Source: Methanobacteriota archaeon
Lineage (GTDB): Archaea > Thermoplasmatota > Poseidoniia > Poseidoniales > Poseidoniaceae
Direction: 5' to 3'
DNA length: 8,641 nucleotides
Assembly (NCBI GenBank): GCA_002701145.1
Contig: PAEE01000031.1
Span: 43,567 to 52,207, forward strand
A model generated the notes under the pieces. It saw only the letters and a list, made by a program, of their open reading frames with translations. It did no database searches and had not been told where the DNA came from. This document shows, one piece after another, positions 1 to 6,539 of the stretch; the first letter of the stretch is position 1, and each line of letters opens with the position of its first letter. The position numbers and the translations under genes were made by a program.

Positions 1-1097
1 CCTAAAATCAAACCATAGAAGATAGGGAAGGTGAAAGCCAACATACTCGTTGGGTCGATAGAGCCATACTTAGGCCTACCAACCAGGTTTGTAAGGGCTG
101 AAGCATGACGAGTCATGGCTAGTGTGTCATATTCAACAGGAGGGTACTCGGTTTCATGGTGATGGTCATCATCTCCATGACCGTGTTCTTCGACGAACTC
201 TTCTATCATCAAGTGCGAACATGCTTTGGAAAGAACACTTCTAGCACTATCAGCCTCAGAAGTAGGAAGCCATGCTTCCAAAGCGAATGCATGAGAACTT
301 GTAGCGCATAATGTGTGGCCTGTTAGGATTTCATTTTCACGTTCAAGGTGTTCTTGAACCGCTAATAGCATCCTACCATTATTCTGAATCCATGTATCCA
401 TCTTAGATTCACAGGTTGAAACTATCTGTTGGTTCTTTGCAATATCAACAGATGCTGCCTTTAGCAATTCAGAAGGGGTACCTTTTCCGCTAGGGATCTG
501 AATTGGCTTAGCGTTTAACTCGCCCATAGCCATCTGCACTTCAGCAGCCTCTTTTCCAGCACATGCAACTGCTACTACATTCCCTGCAACATGCATTTCG
601 ATTCGACTACTTAGTTCGCCGAACACTTGCTGAGCCTTTCGGGCTTTACTAGTCTCTCCAAGATAAACTTCAACCGATTTTAGTTCAGTCATCAGTTCTA
701 GAGGAACGTTGAGAGGAGCAATGACGTTCAGTATAGATACTCTCTCTTCTAAACGTGTTATTTCTGCATCTGCATTATTCTTATTTTCGATTATTGAGGA
801 AATCGAATCGAGGTCGCCAGGGAACTTTCCTGAAAGAGCCTGCTTGACTATCTTAGCAGAAATTGGCCCCTCTTTGTTTGTGCAATTCAATACCGCAATA
901 GCAGAACGGACCTTGGAGAGTAAAGTGGATATTTCATCGGCATCAGGATGAGGAGTGCCTACACTGATACCATCAGTTTCTCCCGAATAAGGAGTTAAGT
1001 GGACATTACCCAAGTCTGCACAAAGGCGCAGAACAGCATCAAGTTCCCCAATAGACCCTGCCATTGTAAGGCGGGACATTTCAACAGAACTAAGCAT
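1..1097 (-). CDS. ahaI: A/V-type ATP synthase subunit I (a subunit), N-terminal part; 3' end beyond window
   Basis: Subunit I/a is the membrane stator subunit of the archaeal A-type ATP synthase. Its C-terminal membrane domain carries the ion half-channels and its N-terminal cytoplasmic domain attaches the peripheral stalks. The 365 visible residues are that soluble domain. It opens MLSSVEMSRLTMAG, which fits the family's typical N-terminus, and has a helical, probably coiled-coil stretch around residues 95-115 (NADAEITRLEERVSIL). The first transmembrane helix begins at the window edge: DPTSMLAFTFPIFYGLILG matches the family pattern (DPT...FPiffGlmlGD). The complete protein is probably about 600-700 residues. 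The start at 1097 has a good Shine-Dalgarno (GAGGTG, 5 bases upstream), and only 9 bases separate it from the subunit H stop, so the two genes are cotranscribed. Oddity: a His/Asp-rich loop, HGHGDDDHHHE, near residues 304-314 just before the membrane domain. The family call is secure; the symbol follows archaeal aha usage. Confidence 0.9.
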   Translation of the reverse strand, partial: MLSSVEMSRLTMAGSIGELDAVLRLCADLGNVHLTPYSGETDGISVGTPHPDADEISTLLSKVRSAIAVLNCTNKEGPISAKIVKQALSGKFPGDLDSISSIIENKNNADAEITRLEERVSILNVIAPLNVPLELMTELKSVEVYLGETSKARKAQQVFGELSSRIEMHVAGNVVAVACAGKEAAEVQMAMGELNAKPIQIPSGKGTPSELLKAASVDIAKNQQIVSTCESKMDTWIQNNGRMLLAVQEHLERENEILTGHTLCATSSHAFALEAWLPTSEADSARSVLSKACSHLMIEEFVEEHGHGDDDHHHETEYPPVEYDTLAMTRHASALTNLVGRPKYGSIDPTSMLAFTFPIFYGLIL

Positions 1098-1102
1098 TGT
1101 AA

Positions 1103-1108
1103 CACCTC
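1103..1108 (-). promoter_or_regulatory. Shine-Dalgarno of subunit I overlapping the subunit H stop codon
   Basis: On the minus strand GAGGTG lies 5 bases before the subunit I ATG and shares bases with the TGA stop of subunit H (1109-1107). Termination of H and initiation of I are therefore probably coupled. The leader GGTGTTACAATG is nearly the same as that of subunit H (GGTGTTCACAATG). Confidence 0.65.
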
Positions 1109-1424
1109 AGTTAGACATTAATGAATCGATTACTAATTTGACTGCGGCAGCACGACGCTCACCAGCTGAAGATTGAATACCTTCTACTGACTTAGCGCCT
1201 TCTGCATGAACGCCATCTGCTTCAGCACCGGCTGTTGCACGGGCTGAATCAAGTTTCTTCGCTGTAGAGGAAACTGCGCCGTCTTGGGCGTTCTGGATTA
1301 GATCTGATGCTTCTTTTCGAGCGTCTGCAACAATTTTTGCTGCTTTTTCCTTCGACGCAGTAAGTTTAGCATCTGCCGACTCTTCTGCTTCTTTGATGCT
1401 GTTAAGTACATCTGACATACCCAT
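1107..1424 (-). CDS. ahaH: A/V-type ATP synthase subunit H (peripheral stalk)
   Basis: A small, almost entirely helical protein of 105 residues. With subunit E it forms the coiled-coil peripheral stalk that links the catalytic A1 head to the membrane subunit I. The sequence is Ala/Lys/Glu-rich with a clear coiled-coil pattern (SIKEAEESADAKL, then KEKAAKIVADARKEA, then QNAQDGA) and no membrane segment or cysteine. Its start MSDVLNSIKEAEE resembles the family N-terminus, and it lies directly before subunit I, as in other archaeal ATP synthase operons. An in-frame GTG at 1433 would add three residues, but that GTG is part of the Shine-Dalgarno AGGGTG (1436-1431), which sits 6 bases before the ATG at 1424; hence the chosen start. 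A second ATG at 1418 is also possible. It appears to be the first gene of the operon, since the next upstream gene is divergent. Confidence 0.88.
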   Translation of the reverse strand: MGMSDVLNSIKEAEESADAKLTASKEKAAKIVADARKEASDLIQNAQDGAVSSTAKKLDSARATAGAEADGVHAEGAKSVEGIQSSAGERRAAAVKLVIDSLMSN

Positions 1425-1430
1425 TGTGAA

Positions 1431-1436
1431 CACCCT
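1431..1436 (-). promoter_or_regulatory. Shine-Dalgarno deciding the subunit H start
   Basis: AGGGTG on the minus strand, 6 bases before the ATG at 1424. Its last three bases are an in-frame GTG that could be mistaken for the start codon. The parallel with the subunit I leader supports the downstream ATG. Confidence 0.6.
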
Positions 1437-1457
1437 GTAAGCCGGCCCACCAATAAT

Positions 1458-1470
1458 GGGTTCATAACCC
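1458..1470. repeat. Perfect 5-bp-arm palindrome GGGTT-CAT-AACCC in divergent promoter region
   Basis: A perfect inverted repeat with a 3-base centre, lying between the ATP synthase operon and the methyltransferase gene and about 34 bases before the subunit H ATG. It could be a regulator-binding operator or a small hairpin in the subunit H leader. Because it is short, chance cannot be excluded. Confidence 0.4.
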
Positions 1471-1478
1471 TCTTGGTC

Positions 1479-1506
1479 TAAAATTCATAATTTCTAAATC
1501 GAAATC
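1479..1506. promoter_or_regulatory. AT-rich divergent promoter region (candidate TATA elements on both strands)
   Basis: The most AT-rich run of the 132-base space between the divergent starts at 1424 and 1557 (AAAATTCATAATTTCTAAAT on plus). It is about 55-80 bases from either start codon, which would place a TATA box with transcription starting about 25 bases downstream and short leaders on both sides. No canonical TTTATATA box is present, so the exact elements are uncertain. The rest of the space holds only the palindrome at 1458-1470 and the subunit H Shine-Dalgarno. Confidence 0.4.
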
Positions 1507-1556
1507 AATTGGAATACCCCCAAAATGGTCAAAACTGTAAGGCATGCCGAACAACT

Positions 1557-2297
1557 ATGTCCGACCGCTCCAAGACAGGAGGATTCGACCCCTCCGGAAT
1601 CGATGAAGAGGCGTGGACTGAATTGGAGAGACAGTTGGAAGCAACTATTCCAGTGTATGACAGAGTAAACCGTATCATGACTCTAGGTTTCGACAAGGGG
1701 ATGCGAAAACATGTCCGAAATCATGCACAAAAAGGCATGAAAGTCCTCGAAGTTGGATGCGGCCCCGGCTCATTCGCCGTAGGGATTGAAGGGATGGATC
1801 TGACATGCCTCGACCCTAGTGCTGAAATGTTGAAGGTTTGTCGTAAAAGAGTAGACAAGGTGCGTGAAGAAAGAGGAGAATCTCCCGCCCAATATGTCGA
1901 GGCGATTGCAGAAGAAATTCCACTTCCAGATGACACTTTCGACAGAGTTTTCTGTCTGTTTTCTTTCAGAGATTTCAAAGATAAAAAACAAGGCCTTTCT
2001 GAGATATTCAGGGTACTGAAGCCAGGCGGGCAACTTGTGATATGTGACGCAGGCAAAGCAAATTGGTTACATGGCCTATTTGGAAGACTGTACATGGGAA
2101 CATTCGTTCAATGGGTTGCAAGAATTGTCACCAAAGACCCAAATCACCCTTGGAAATGGTTAGCTAGGACATACACTCATTATGGCACACATTCCTATTA
2201 CAAGGGAATTATGAAAGAGGTCGGATATGAACAAGTTAAGGCCAGATTACTGTTCCCCGGAATGTCCAGTCGTTTCAAAGCAAGTAAGCCTGAGTGA
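1557..2297 (+). CDS. Class I SAM-dependent methyltransferase, UbiE/COQ5-like
   Basis: A 246-residue methyltransferase with the Rossmann-type SAM fold. Motif I is VLEVGCGPGSF at residues 63-73. The post-I acidic residue lies in LTCLDPSAEM, the D-D-FD region in LPDDTFDRVFCLF from residue 123, and motif III-like LKPGG at 154-158. Family features point to UbiE/COQ5 (quinone C-methylation): the N-terminal YDRVNRIMTLGFDKGMRK resembles the UbiE YDxxNxxxSxGxxxxWR signature, and the C-terminal YYKGIMKEVGYEQVKARLL resembles its last strand and helix. By analogy it could methylate demethylmenaquinone, but no other quinone gene is visible, so the substrate is not established. An in-frame TTG at 1509 would add 16 residues with two cysteines. 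The ATG at 1557 is preferred because the extension looks unlike the family and an AT-rich promoter region lies just upstream. No strong Shine-Dalgarno precedes it, which is compatible with a leaderless or weak leader. Confidence 0.82.
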   Translation: MSDRSKTGGFDPSGIDEEAWTELERQLEATIPVYDRVNRIMTLGFDKGMRKHVRNHAQKGMKVLEVGCGPGSFAVGIEGMDLTCLDPSAEMLKVCRKRVDKVREERGESPAQYVEAIAEEIPLPDDTFDRVFCLFSFRDFKDKKQGLSEIFRVLKPGGQLVICDAGKANWLHGLFGRLYMGTFVQWVARIVTKDPNHPWKWLARTYTHYGTHSYYKGIMKEVGYEQVKARLLFPGMSSRFKASKPE

Positions 2298-2403
2298 TTG
2301 ATTAGAACATCAATTGTTGTTAGGAAACTTTTCGTTATTGTTACGAGCAATTGTCTATCGTCTTAAGCAAGGTATCAAATGCGAAACAGATTTCGGTAAT
2401 GAT

Positions 2404-5154
2404 ATGGGTAACAGACTAGTTAGTGTAGTAATGCTAATGATTCTCGTAATGTACCTCCCAGCAAATGCGTTAGGAAACGAAAGTACAACCGTTGTTCCCC
2501 AATTCGGAGTTGGCTTTGATGAAGTGGTAATAGCCGATTCTTCTGATGCACTTTCAGACCCCAGAGATTTGGAATTCCACCCTGGAAGAGCTAACGAACT
2601 CTGGATTGCAAATCGTGCCACTGACAGCATAACCATTGTCCATAATACCGGACTTGAGAACCAAACCTCGCAAAATCGACAGGATTCTCATCGAAATCAT
2701 TTCCTTGAAGAAGTTAGTGCCATCGCATTTGGAGCATACCATCCGGAATTCGATTGGCAGTGGGGTTCTGCACAAGAATCGGCAAACACATATTGTGGGC
2801 AAGGTTCTCCAAATAATTTCATGGGGCCCACATTGTGGCCGTCCTCGCTTAGCCATTTTGCAATGGAACACCAGAATGACAACCTCCTTGGAAGTCACAT
2901 CGACATGAATCATGAATCCCCATATGGCATGGGAATCGCTCACGACTCTGGAAATTCATACTGGTATAACGATGGATATTATGGAGAACTGGTTTACTAT
3001 GACTTCCAAGAAGATCATGATACAGGAATGGATGACCACTCAGACGGTATAGTTCGACGCTATTCGGATGTCCAACTGACTCATTCTTACGGTACACCCG
3101 GGCACATGGTCCTAGACAAAGACTCTGGAATCCTCTACATCGCAGACCCTGGAGCAAACAGAGTAGTCTGGGTAAATACAGACGATACAACATACAACAC
3201 TCAAAACATCATGAGTGATTCTTCAAGGTTAGAGCCTCTAGCAGAGTATTCCAGAATTACTGGAATCGAATGGGGAGTACTAGATTCAGGACTTAGCAGA
3301 CCATCGGGCATAGCAATCGAAGATGACCAACTCTTCGTATCTCAAAACGGCAATAGCAGTATCATTGCATATGACTTGAGTACAAATGGAAAAAGCGCTA
3401 CTGAAGCAGGTTCTATCCTTACCTCTGCATCGTCAATTATGGGCCTAGAGATTGGACCAAATGGACATCTATACTATGTTGATAATGGCCAAGACGAAGT
3501 AATTAGAATCGACCCCCAATCAGACCAAGATAATGATGGAATTGCCGACGAAGATGACAATTGTCCTTTGATTTCAAACCCAAGTCAGGCTAATCACGAT
3601 AATGACGCAATGGGCAATATTTGTGATGAAGATGATGACAATGATGGTATATTAGACGACCTAGATAATTGCGAAAGGGGAGAATTAGCCTGGAGCCCTA
3701 CCCTAGCTACAGACCATGACGGCGATGGTTGTCGAGATTACTCTGAAGATTATGACGATGATAATGATGGAGTAATCGACAACGTAGACAGATGCTCCAC
3801 CGGTGAACTCGGATGGATTTCAGATTCTGATTCTGATTATGACAGTGATGGCTGTAAAGACATCAGTGAAGACAAAGATGACGATAATGACAACATTTGT
3901 GATTCAGGTTGGAATGAGGACTGGGATTGTATACAGTCCTCTGCTAATGCAGATTTGTGCCCTCAAAGCCATCCTACCTTCTTCTCCGTATCATCTAACG
4001 ATGGAGACCAAGATGGTTGTGAAGACAGAAATGAGGATGAGGACGACGATAACGATGGTTTCCTCGACAAGCAAGACGATTGTCCAATCGATTATGGATT
4101 AAGTGATTCGGGTAGATTATTTGGCTGCCCAGATTTTGATGAAGACGGTCACGCAGACAGTAGTGATGCGTTCCCTTACGAGCCAACTCAGTGGTCAGAT
4201 ATAGACGAGGATGGTTATGGCGACGAATCCGATGGAATAGATGGTGATGATTGTGTCACAGTTTATGGAAACTCAACTCTAGACCGTAGAGGATGCTTAG
4301 ACAGTGATGGAGACGGATGGTCGAATCCAGATTCTAATTGGAATTCCGCTTTAGGAGCCGACGCTTTCCCATTAGAAGAAACTCAACACGTCGATCAAGA
4401 TGGTGACGGTTATGGTGACAGAGCAACTGGTTTTGAGGCAGATGTTTGCCCTGAAATATTTGGAACATCTAGTCAAGATAGATTTGGCTGCCTAGATAGC
4501 GATGGGGATGGATGGTCAGACTCTGGTGATATGTTGCCTCTTGACAGCACTCAACACATGGATGATGATGAAGACGGGTTCGGAGATTCTCCGCTGGGAG
4601 ACTCACCGGATGGCTGCCTAGGTGTATTTGGCCTATCCAATCAACAGAGATATGGTTGCCCCGATACAGATGGCGACGGGTGGGATGATGAATTAGACGC
4701 ATATCCAAACGATAGTACACTTTGGTCAGACAGTGATGGAGACAGCTATGCCGACCAGCCAGGTAGCGAAATCTCTGATGATTGCCCAGATGTTCAAGGT
4801 GATTCCTACGAAGACCGACTCGGTTGCCTTGATAGCGATGGCGATGGTTGGTCAGACAAATCGGATGCTTTCCCTAATGATGCAACAAAACATGCTGAAT
4901 CAGGAGCATCTACCACGGCAATAATTTCAGTTATAGGGATTATTTTGTTTGGAATAATAGCAACTGGTTTCGTATTCCTTAACAGACGGAAAAACAAGAC
5001 TGATTTTAATTCAAATTTTGATTTATCTACACCTCAAGCGATTTTATCAGATAGCACACCAAACGCTCCACCACTGCCTCCTGAAGGCCTGCCGACCGGT
5101 TGGACAATGGAACAATGGGCATGGTATGGGGAAGACTACCTAAGAGGGCGCTGA
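2404..5154 (+). CDS. Secreted, membrane-anchored beta-propeller / thrombospondin type 3 repeat protein
   Basis: A 916-residue cell-surface protein. The ATG at 2404 begins a signal peptide: MGNRLVSVVM, a hydrophobic LMILVMYLP, then cleavage near ANA. An upstream in-frame TTG (2314) would bury this signal, so it is not used. Residues about 35-373 look like a beta-propeller with NHL-like strands (YIADPGANRVVWV near 244; LSRPSGIAI near 297; GHLYYVDNGQDEVIRID near 356) and a His/Asp-rich insertion (SHIDMNHESP near 164; DDHSDGIVRRY at 210). Residues 374-836 are Asp-rich thrombospondin type 3-like Ca-binding repeats with paired cysteines, first irregular and then regular 56-residue units. A transmembrane helix (about 837-859) is followed by NRRKNK, placing a 57-residue tail inside; it ends with PPLPPEG and GWTMEQWAWYG. 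The function is unknown; Ca-stabilised adhesion, binding or degradation at the surface is plausible. The 106 bases before it hold no clear terminator or promoter, so cotranscription with the methyltransferase is undecided. Confidence 0.85.
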   Translation: MGNRLVSVVMLMILVMYLPANALGNESTTVVPQFGVGFDEVVIADSSDALSDPRDLEFHPGRANELWIANRATDSITIVHNTGLENQTSQNRQDSHRNHFLEEVSAIAFGAYHPEFDWQWGSAQESANTYCGQGSPNNFMGPTLWPSSLSHFAMEHQNDNLLGSHIDMNHESPYGMGIAHDSGNSYWYNDGYYGELVYYDFQEDHDTGMDDHSDGIVRRYSDVQLTHSYGTPGHMVLDKDSGILYIADPGANRVVWVNTDDTTYNTQNIMSDSSRLEPLAEYSRITGIEWGVLDSGLSRPSGIAIEDDQLFVSQNGNSSIIAYDLSTNGKSATEAGSILTSASSIMGLEIGPNGHLYYVDNGQDEVIRIDPQSDQDNDGIADEDDNCPLISNPSQANHDNDAMGNICDEDDDNDGILDDLDNCERGELAWSPTLATDHDGDGCRDYSEDYDDDNDGVIDNVDRCSTGELGWISDSDSDYDSDGCKDISEDKDDDNDNICDSGWNEDWDCIQSSANADLCPQSHPTFFSVSSNDGDQDGCEDRNEDEDDDNDGFLDKQDDCPIDYGLSDSGRLFGCPDFDEDGHADSSDAFPYEPTQWSDIDEDGYGDESDGIDGDDCVTVYGNSTLDRRGCLDSDGDGWSNPDSNWNSALGADAFPLEETQHVDQDGDGYGDRATGFEADVCPEIFGTSSQDRFGCLDSDGDGWSDSGDMLPLDSTQHMDDDEDGFGDSPLGDSPDGCLGVFGLSNQQRYGCPDTDGDGWDDELDAYPNDSTLWSDSDGDSYADQPGSEISDDCPDVQGDSYEDRLGCLDSDGDGWSDKSDAFPNDATKHAESGASTTAIISVIGIILFGIIATGFVFLNRRKNKTDFNSNFDLSTPQAILSDSTPNAPPLPPEGLPTGWTMEQWAWYGEDYLRGR
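4123..4911 (+). repeat. In-gene repeats: five 56-residue Ca-binding/cysteine units
   Basis: Units begin with Gly-Cys at 4123, 4291, 4486, 4654 and 4822, so the spacings are 168, 195, 168 and 168 bases (56, 65, 56 and 56 residues). Each reads roughly GC-x-D-x-DGDGWSD, then a DAFP-like step, TQ-x-x-D, a second DGDGYGD loop, then D-x-Cp, G-x-S and DR before the next GC. The 65-residue unit carries a 9-residue insertion (NPDSNWNSALGA region). The last unit stops after its DAFPNDATKH step and runs into the membrane helix. The repeats are alike in protein but have diverged in codons, so they are old rather than recent duplications. Confidence 0.8.
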
Positions 5155-5195
5155 GACTAGAGAGGCTTATGTCTTAGGTCATTATCGAGTCGACC

Positions 5196-5672
5196 ATGGA
5201 TTTGAGAGAACTTCAGAATGAAGATATTTCTGAAATTTGGGAAATCAACGAGCAAGGTTTACCTGGAACGGGTAAAGTGAACCATGAAGAAATCGAAGCA
5301 CTGCTTGAGATTTCTGAACTTGCAATTGGTGTTTTTGAAAACTCGAAATTATTGGGTTTCGTAATTTGCCTATTACCAGGTACAAATTACGGAAGCCTGA
5401 ACTATGCATGGTTCAATCAAAAATATGATGAATTCATTTACGTTGACAGAATTGCTGTTTCGCAAACTCATCGTAACCAAAGTATTGGCTCCCTTATTTA
5501 TCAAAAAGTAGTCGATTACTCAAAGCTGCATAAGGTTCCGATTGCAGCAGAGGTTAGTCTAGACCCCCCTAATCCTGGCTCTATGCGTTTCCACTACAGA
5601 TTTGATTTTACAGAAGTCGGTATTCTCGAACACGAATCCAAATCTGTAACAATGATGCTACGTCCAAGATAA
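5196..5672 (+). CDS. GNAT-family N-acetyltransferase, COG3818-like
   Basis: A 158-residue cytoplasmic acetyltransferase fold, presumably transferring acetyl from acetyl-CoA to an unknown amine. It shows the features of the COG3818 group: NYAWFNQKYDEFIYVDRIAV at residues 69-88 (NYxWF...FxYVDRI), then the AcCoA pyrophosphate loop region HRNQSIGSLIY at 92-102, then EVSLDPPNPGSMRFHYRF from 119 (PPNPxSxxFH). Oddities: the usual R-G-x-G-I-G loop is R-N-Q-S-I-G here, and the usual Gly-Phe after FHxxx is Asp-Phe. Both may weaken CoA binding or mark a diverged subgroup. The ATG at 5196 is the natural start. It follows the TSP3 gene by 41 bases on the same strand, so it may be cotranscribed, with no obvious functional link. 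It ends against the convergent KaiC-like operon. Confidence 0.82.
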   Translation: MDLRELQNEDISEIWEINEQGLPGTGKVNHEEIEALLEISELAIGVFENSKLLGFVICLLPGTNYGSLNYAWFNQKYDEFIYVDRIAVSQTHRNQSIGSLIYQKVVDYSKLHKVPIAAEVSLDPPNPGSMRFHYRFDFTEVGILEHESKSVTMMLRPR

Positions 5673-5720
5673 TACGAATCTTGGTTCGCAAAAATAGGCC
5701 ATTGGCCTCGGATTTCGTAT
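5672..5720. repeat. Imperfect outer inverted repeat spanning the convergent gap
   Basis: ATACGAATC (5672-5680) pairs with GATTTCGTAT (5711-5720) with one extra base, enclosing the small hairpin at 5696-5708. The structure fills the whole 47-base space between two convergent genes and overlaps both stop codons. It may fold as a branched terminator on either transcript. Confidence 0.45.
5690..5708 (-). terminator. Hairpin plus T-run terminator for the KaiC-like operon
   Basis: On the minus strand AGGCC-AAT-GGCCT forms a 5-bp stem with a 3-base loop, followed by A and a run of five T (5694-5690). It lies 12 bases after the stop of the last KaiC-like gene. The stem is short but GC-rich, and archaeal termination depends mainly on the T-run, so this is a credible site. 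No comparable T-run follows the hairpin on the plus strand. Confidence 0.5.
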
Positions 5721-6523
5721 CAAGCGATACGCTCGACGGTCTCCGGGGTAATTCCTTCTTCAGGAGTTACTCTGTAAACCATAATCGATAGATTCTCAGG
5801 AGCATTTCTGAATTTTGAAACGATCATTGATGTCTCGAAATCAGAACCTACTGTTCTTACCTTGAAATCGCAAACCATGTCCGCAATTGCAGCCATTTCT
5901 TGTTTGATTGCAGGGGTAATTGTATCATTTGATACAGTGATGAAAAGAATTCCACGATTCAATTGAGTATGAGCTTGCATCATTCTTAGCATTGCGACCA
6001 CACGGCTAGGGTCTTCTCTCTGCATGAAGAAATCCAATGAATCAACAACTGCTCTAAAGTATGGACCCATTGCCATGATTTCATTTGTCATTTCTGTCAA
6101 GAAATCCTGAGTGTCATCATCTACGAATCTGGTCTGAGCGAGCCTTTGAATGTCTGGGAGTTTGAATCCTTCCAATCGGTAACGGCTCGCAAGTAATTCT
6201 TTTTCTAGAACTCTAGCATTGAATTCTTCTCCGAGAGTTCGTACAGCAATATCTGTTGGCCAACTGTATTTCTTGAAAACACGAGCGATTTCAAGTTGGC
6301 TTTCGTTTGTTGAAATTAGAATTGTATTATCCGGCTCTTCAGCCGGGGAAGTAAATTGCTTAGCGAATAATTCGGAACCAGCACCAATGTCTGTAAAACC
6401 GATTACTAAGAAGCCACGAGGTACTCCCCCATACATTGCATTATCGAATTTTGGAACGCCAAAACTACCAACGCTACCGAAAAACTCCTCGTCTTCCAAA
6501 TCGAATACGACCTCTTTACTCAT
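5720..6523 (-). CDS. KaiC/RecA-like protein with degenerate Walker A (third gene of triad)
   Basis: A 267-residue single-domain protein of the KaiC/RAD55-like RecA superfamily. It shows the family entry FGVPKFDNAMYGGVPRGFL (residues 21-39), a Walker-B-like strand FRAVVDSLDFF (156-166), a strand RGILFITVSND (190-200) and a KaiC-like end (ADMVCDFKV, then ITPETVERIA). The position of the P-loop reads GFTDIGAGSEL (42-52): the Lys-Thr of GxGKT is replaced, so normal ATP hydrolysis is unlikely. It is therefore probably a pseudo-ATPase partner or sensor. Its Shine-Dalgarno (AAGGAG) overlaps the stop of the preceding gene, which is 14 bases away, so the two are translationally linked. Archaellum protein ArlH/FlaH is also a KaiC relative, but no archaellum gene is nearby. 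The specific function is unknown. Confidence 0.8.
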   Translation of the reverse strand: MSKEVVFDLEDEEFFGSVGSFGVPKFDNAMYGGVPRGFLVIGFTDIGAGSELFAKQFTSPAEEPDNTILISTNESQLEIARVFKKYSWPTDIAVRTLGEEFNARVLEKELLASRYRLEGFKLPDIQRLAQTRFVDDDTQDFLTEMTNEIMAMGPYFRAVVDSLDFFMQREDPSRVVAMLRMMQAHTQLNRGILFITVSNDTITPAIKQEMAAIADMVCDFKVRTVGSDFETSMIVSKFRNAPENLSIMVYRVTPEEGITPETVERIA

Positions 6524-6533
6524 CTGAAAACAT

Positions 6534-6539
6534 CTCCTT
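6534..6539 (-). promoter_or_regulatory. Shine-Dalgarno of the third KaiC-like gene
   Basis: AAGGAG on the minus strand begins inside the TAA stop (6540-6538) of the middle KaiC-like gene and lies 10 bases before the ATG at 6523. It ties translation of the third gene to the second. Confidence 0.6.

Noticed and set aside
709..951. 80-residue open frame on plus
   Set aside because: It lies wholly inside the ATP synthase subunit I gene on the other strand, has no recognisable domain, and the minus-strand product is clearly family-like.
2298..2403. Possible promoter or repeat between methyltransferase and TSP3 genes
   Set aside because: CAATTG occurs twice, but the hexamer is self-palindromic and common in AT-rich DNA; no convincing TATA box or hairpin is seen.
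3803..4102. 99-residue open frame on plus inside the TSP3 gene
   Set aside because: It is rich in Met/Thr because it reads the repeated Asp codons (GAT/GAC) out of frame; the large frame has signal peptide, repeats and anchor.
6219..6527. 102-residue open frame on plus opposite the third KaiC-like gene
   Set aside because: Antisense shadow of a gene with clear family features; no motif or ribosome site of its own.
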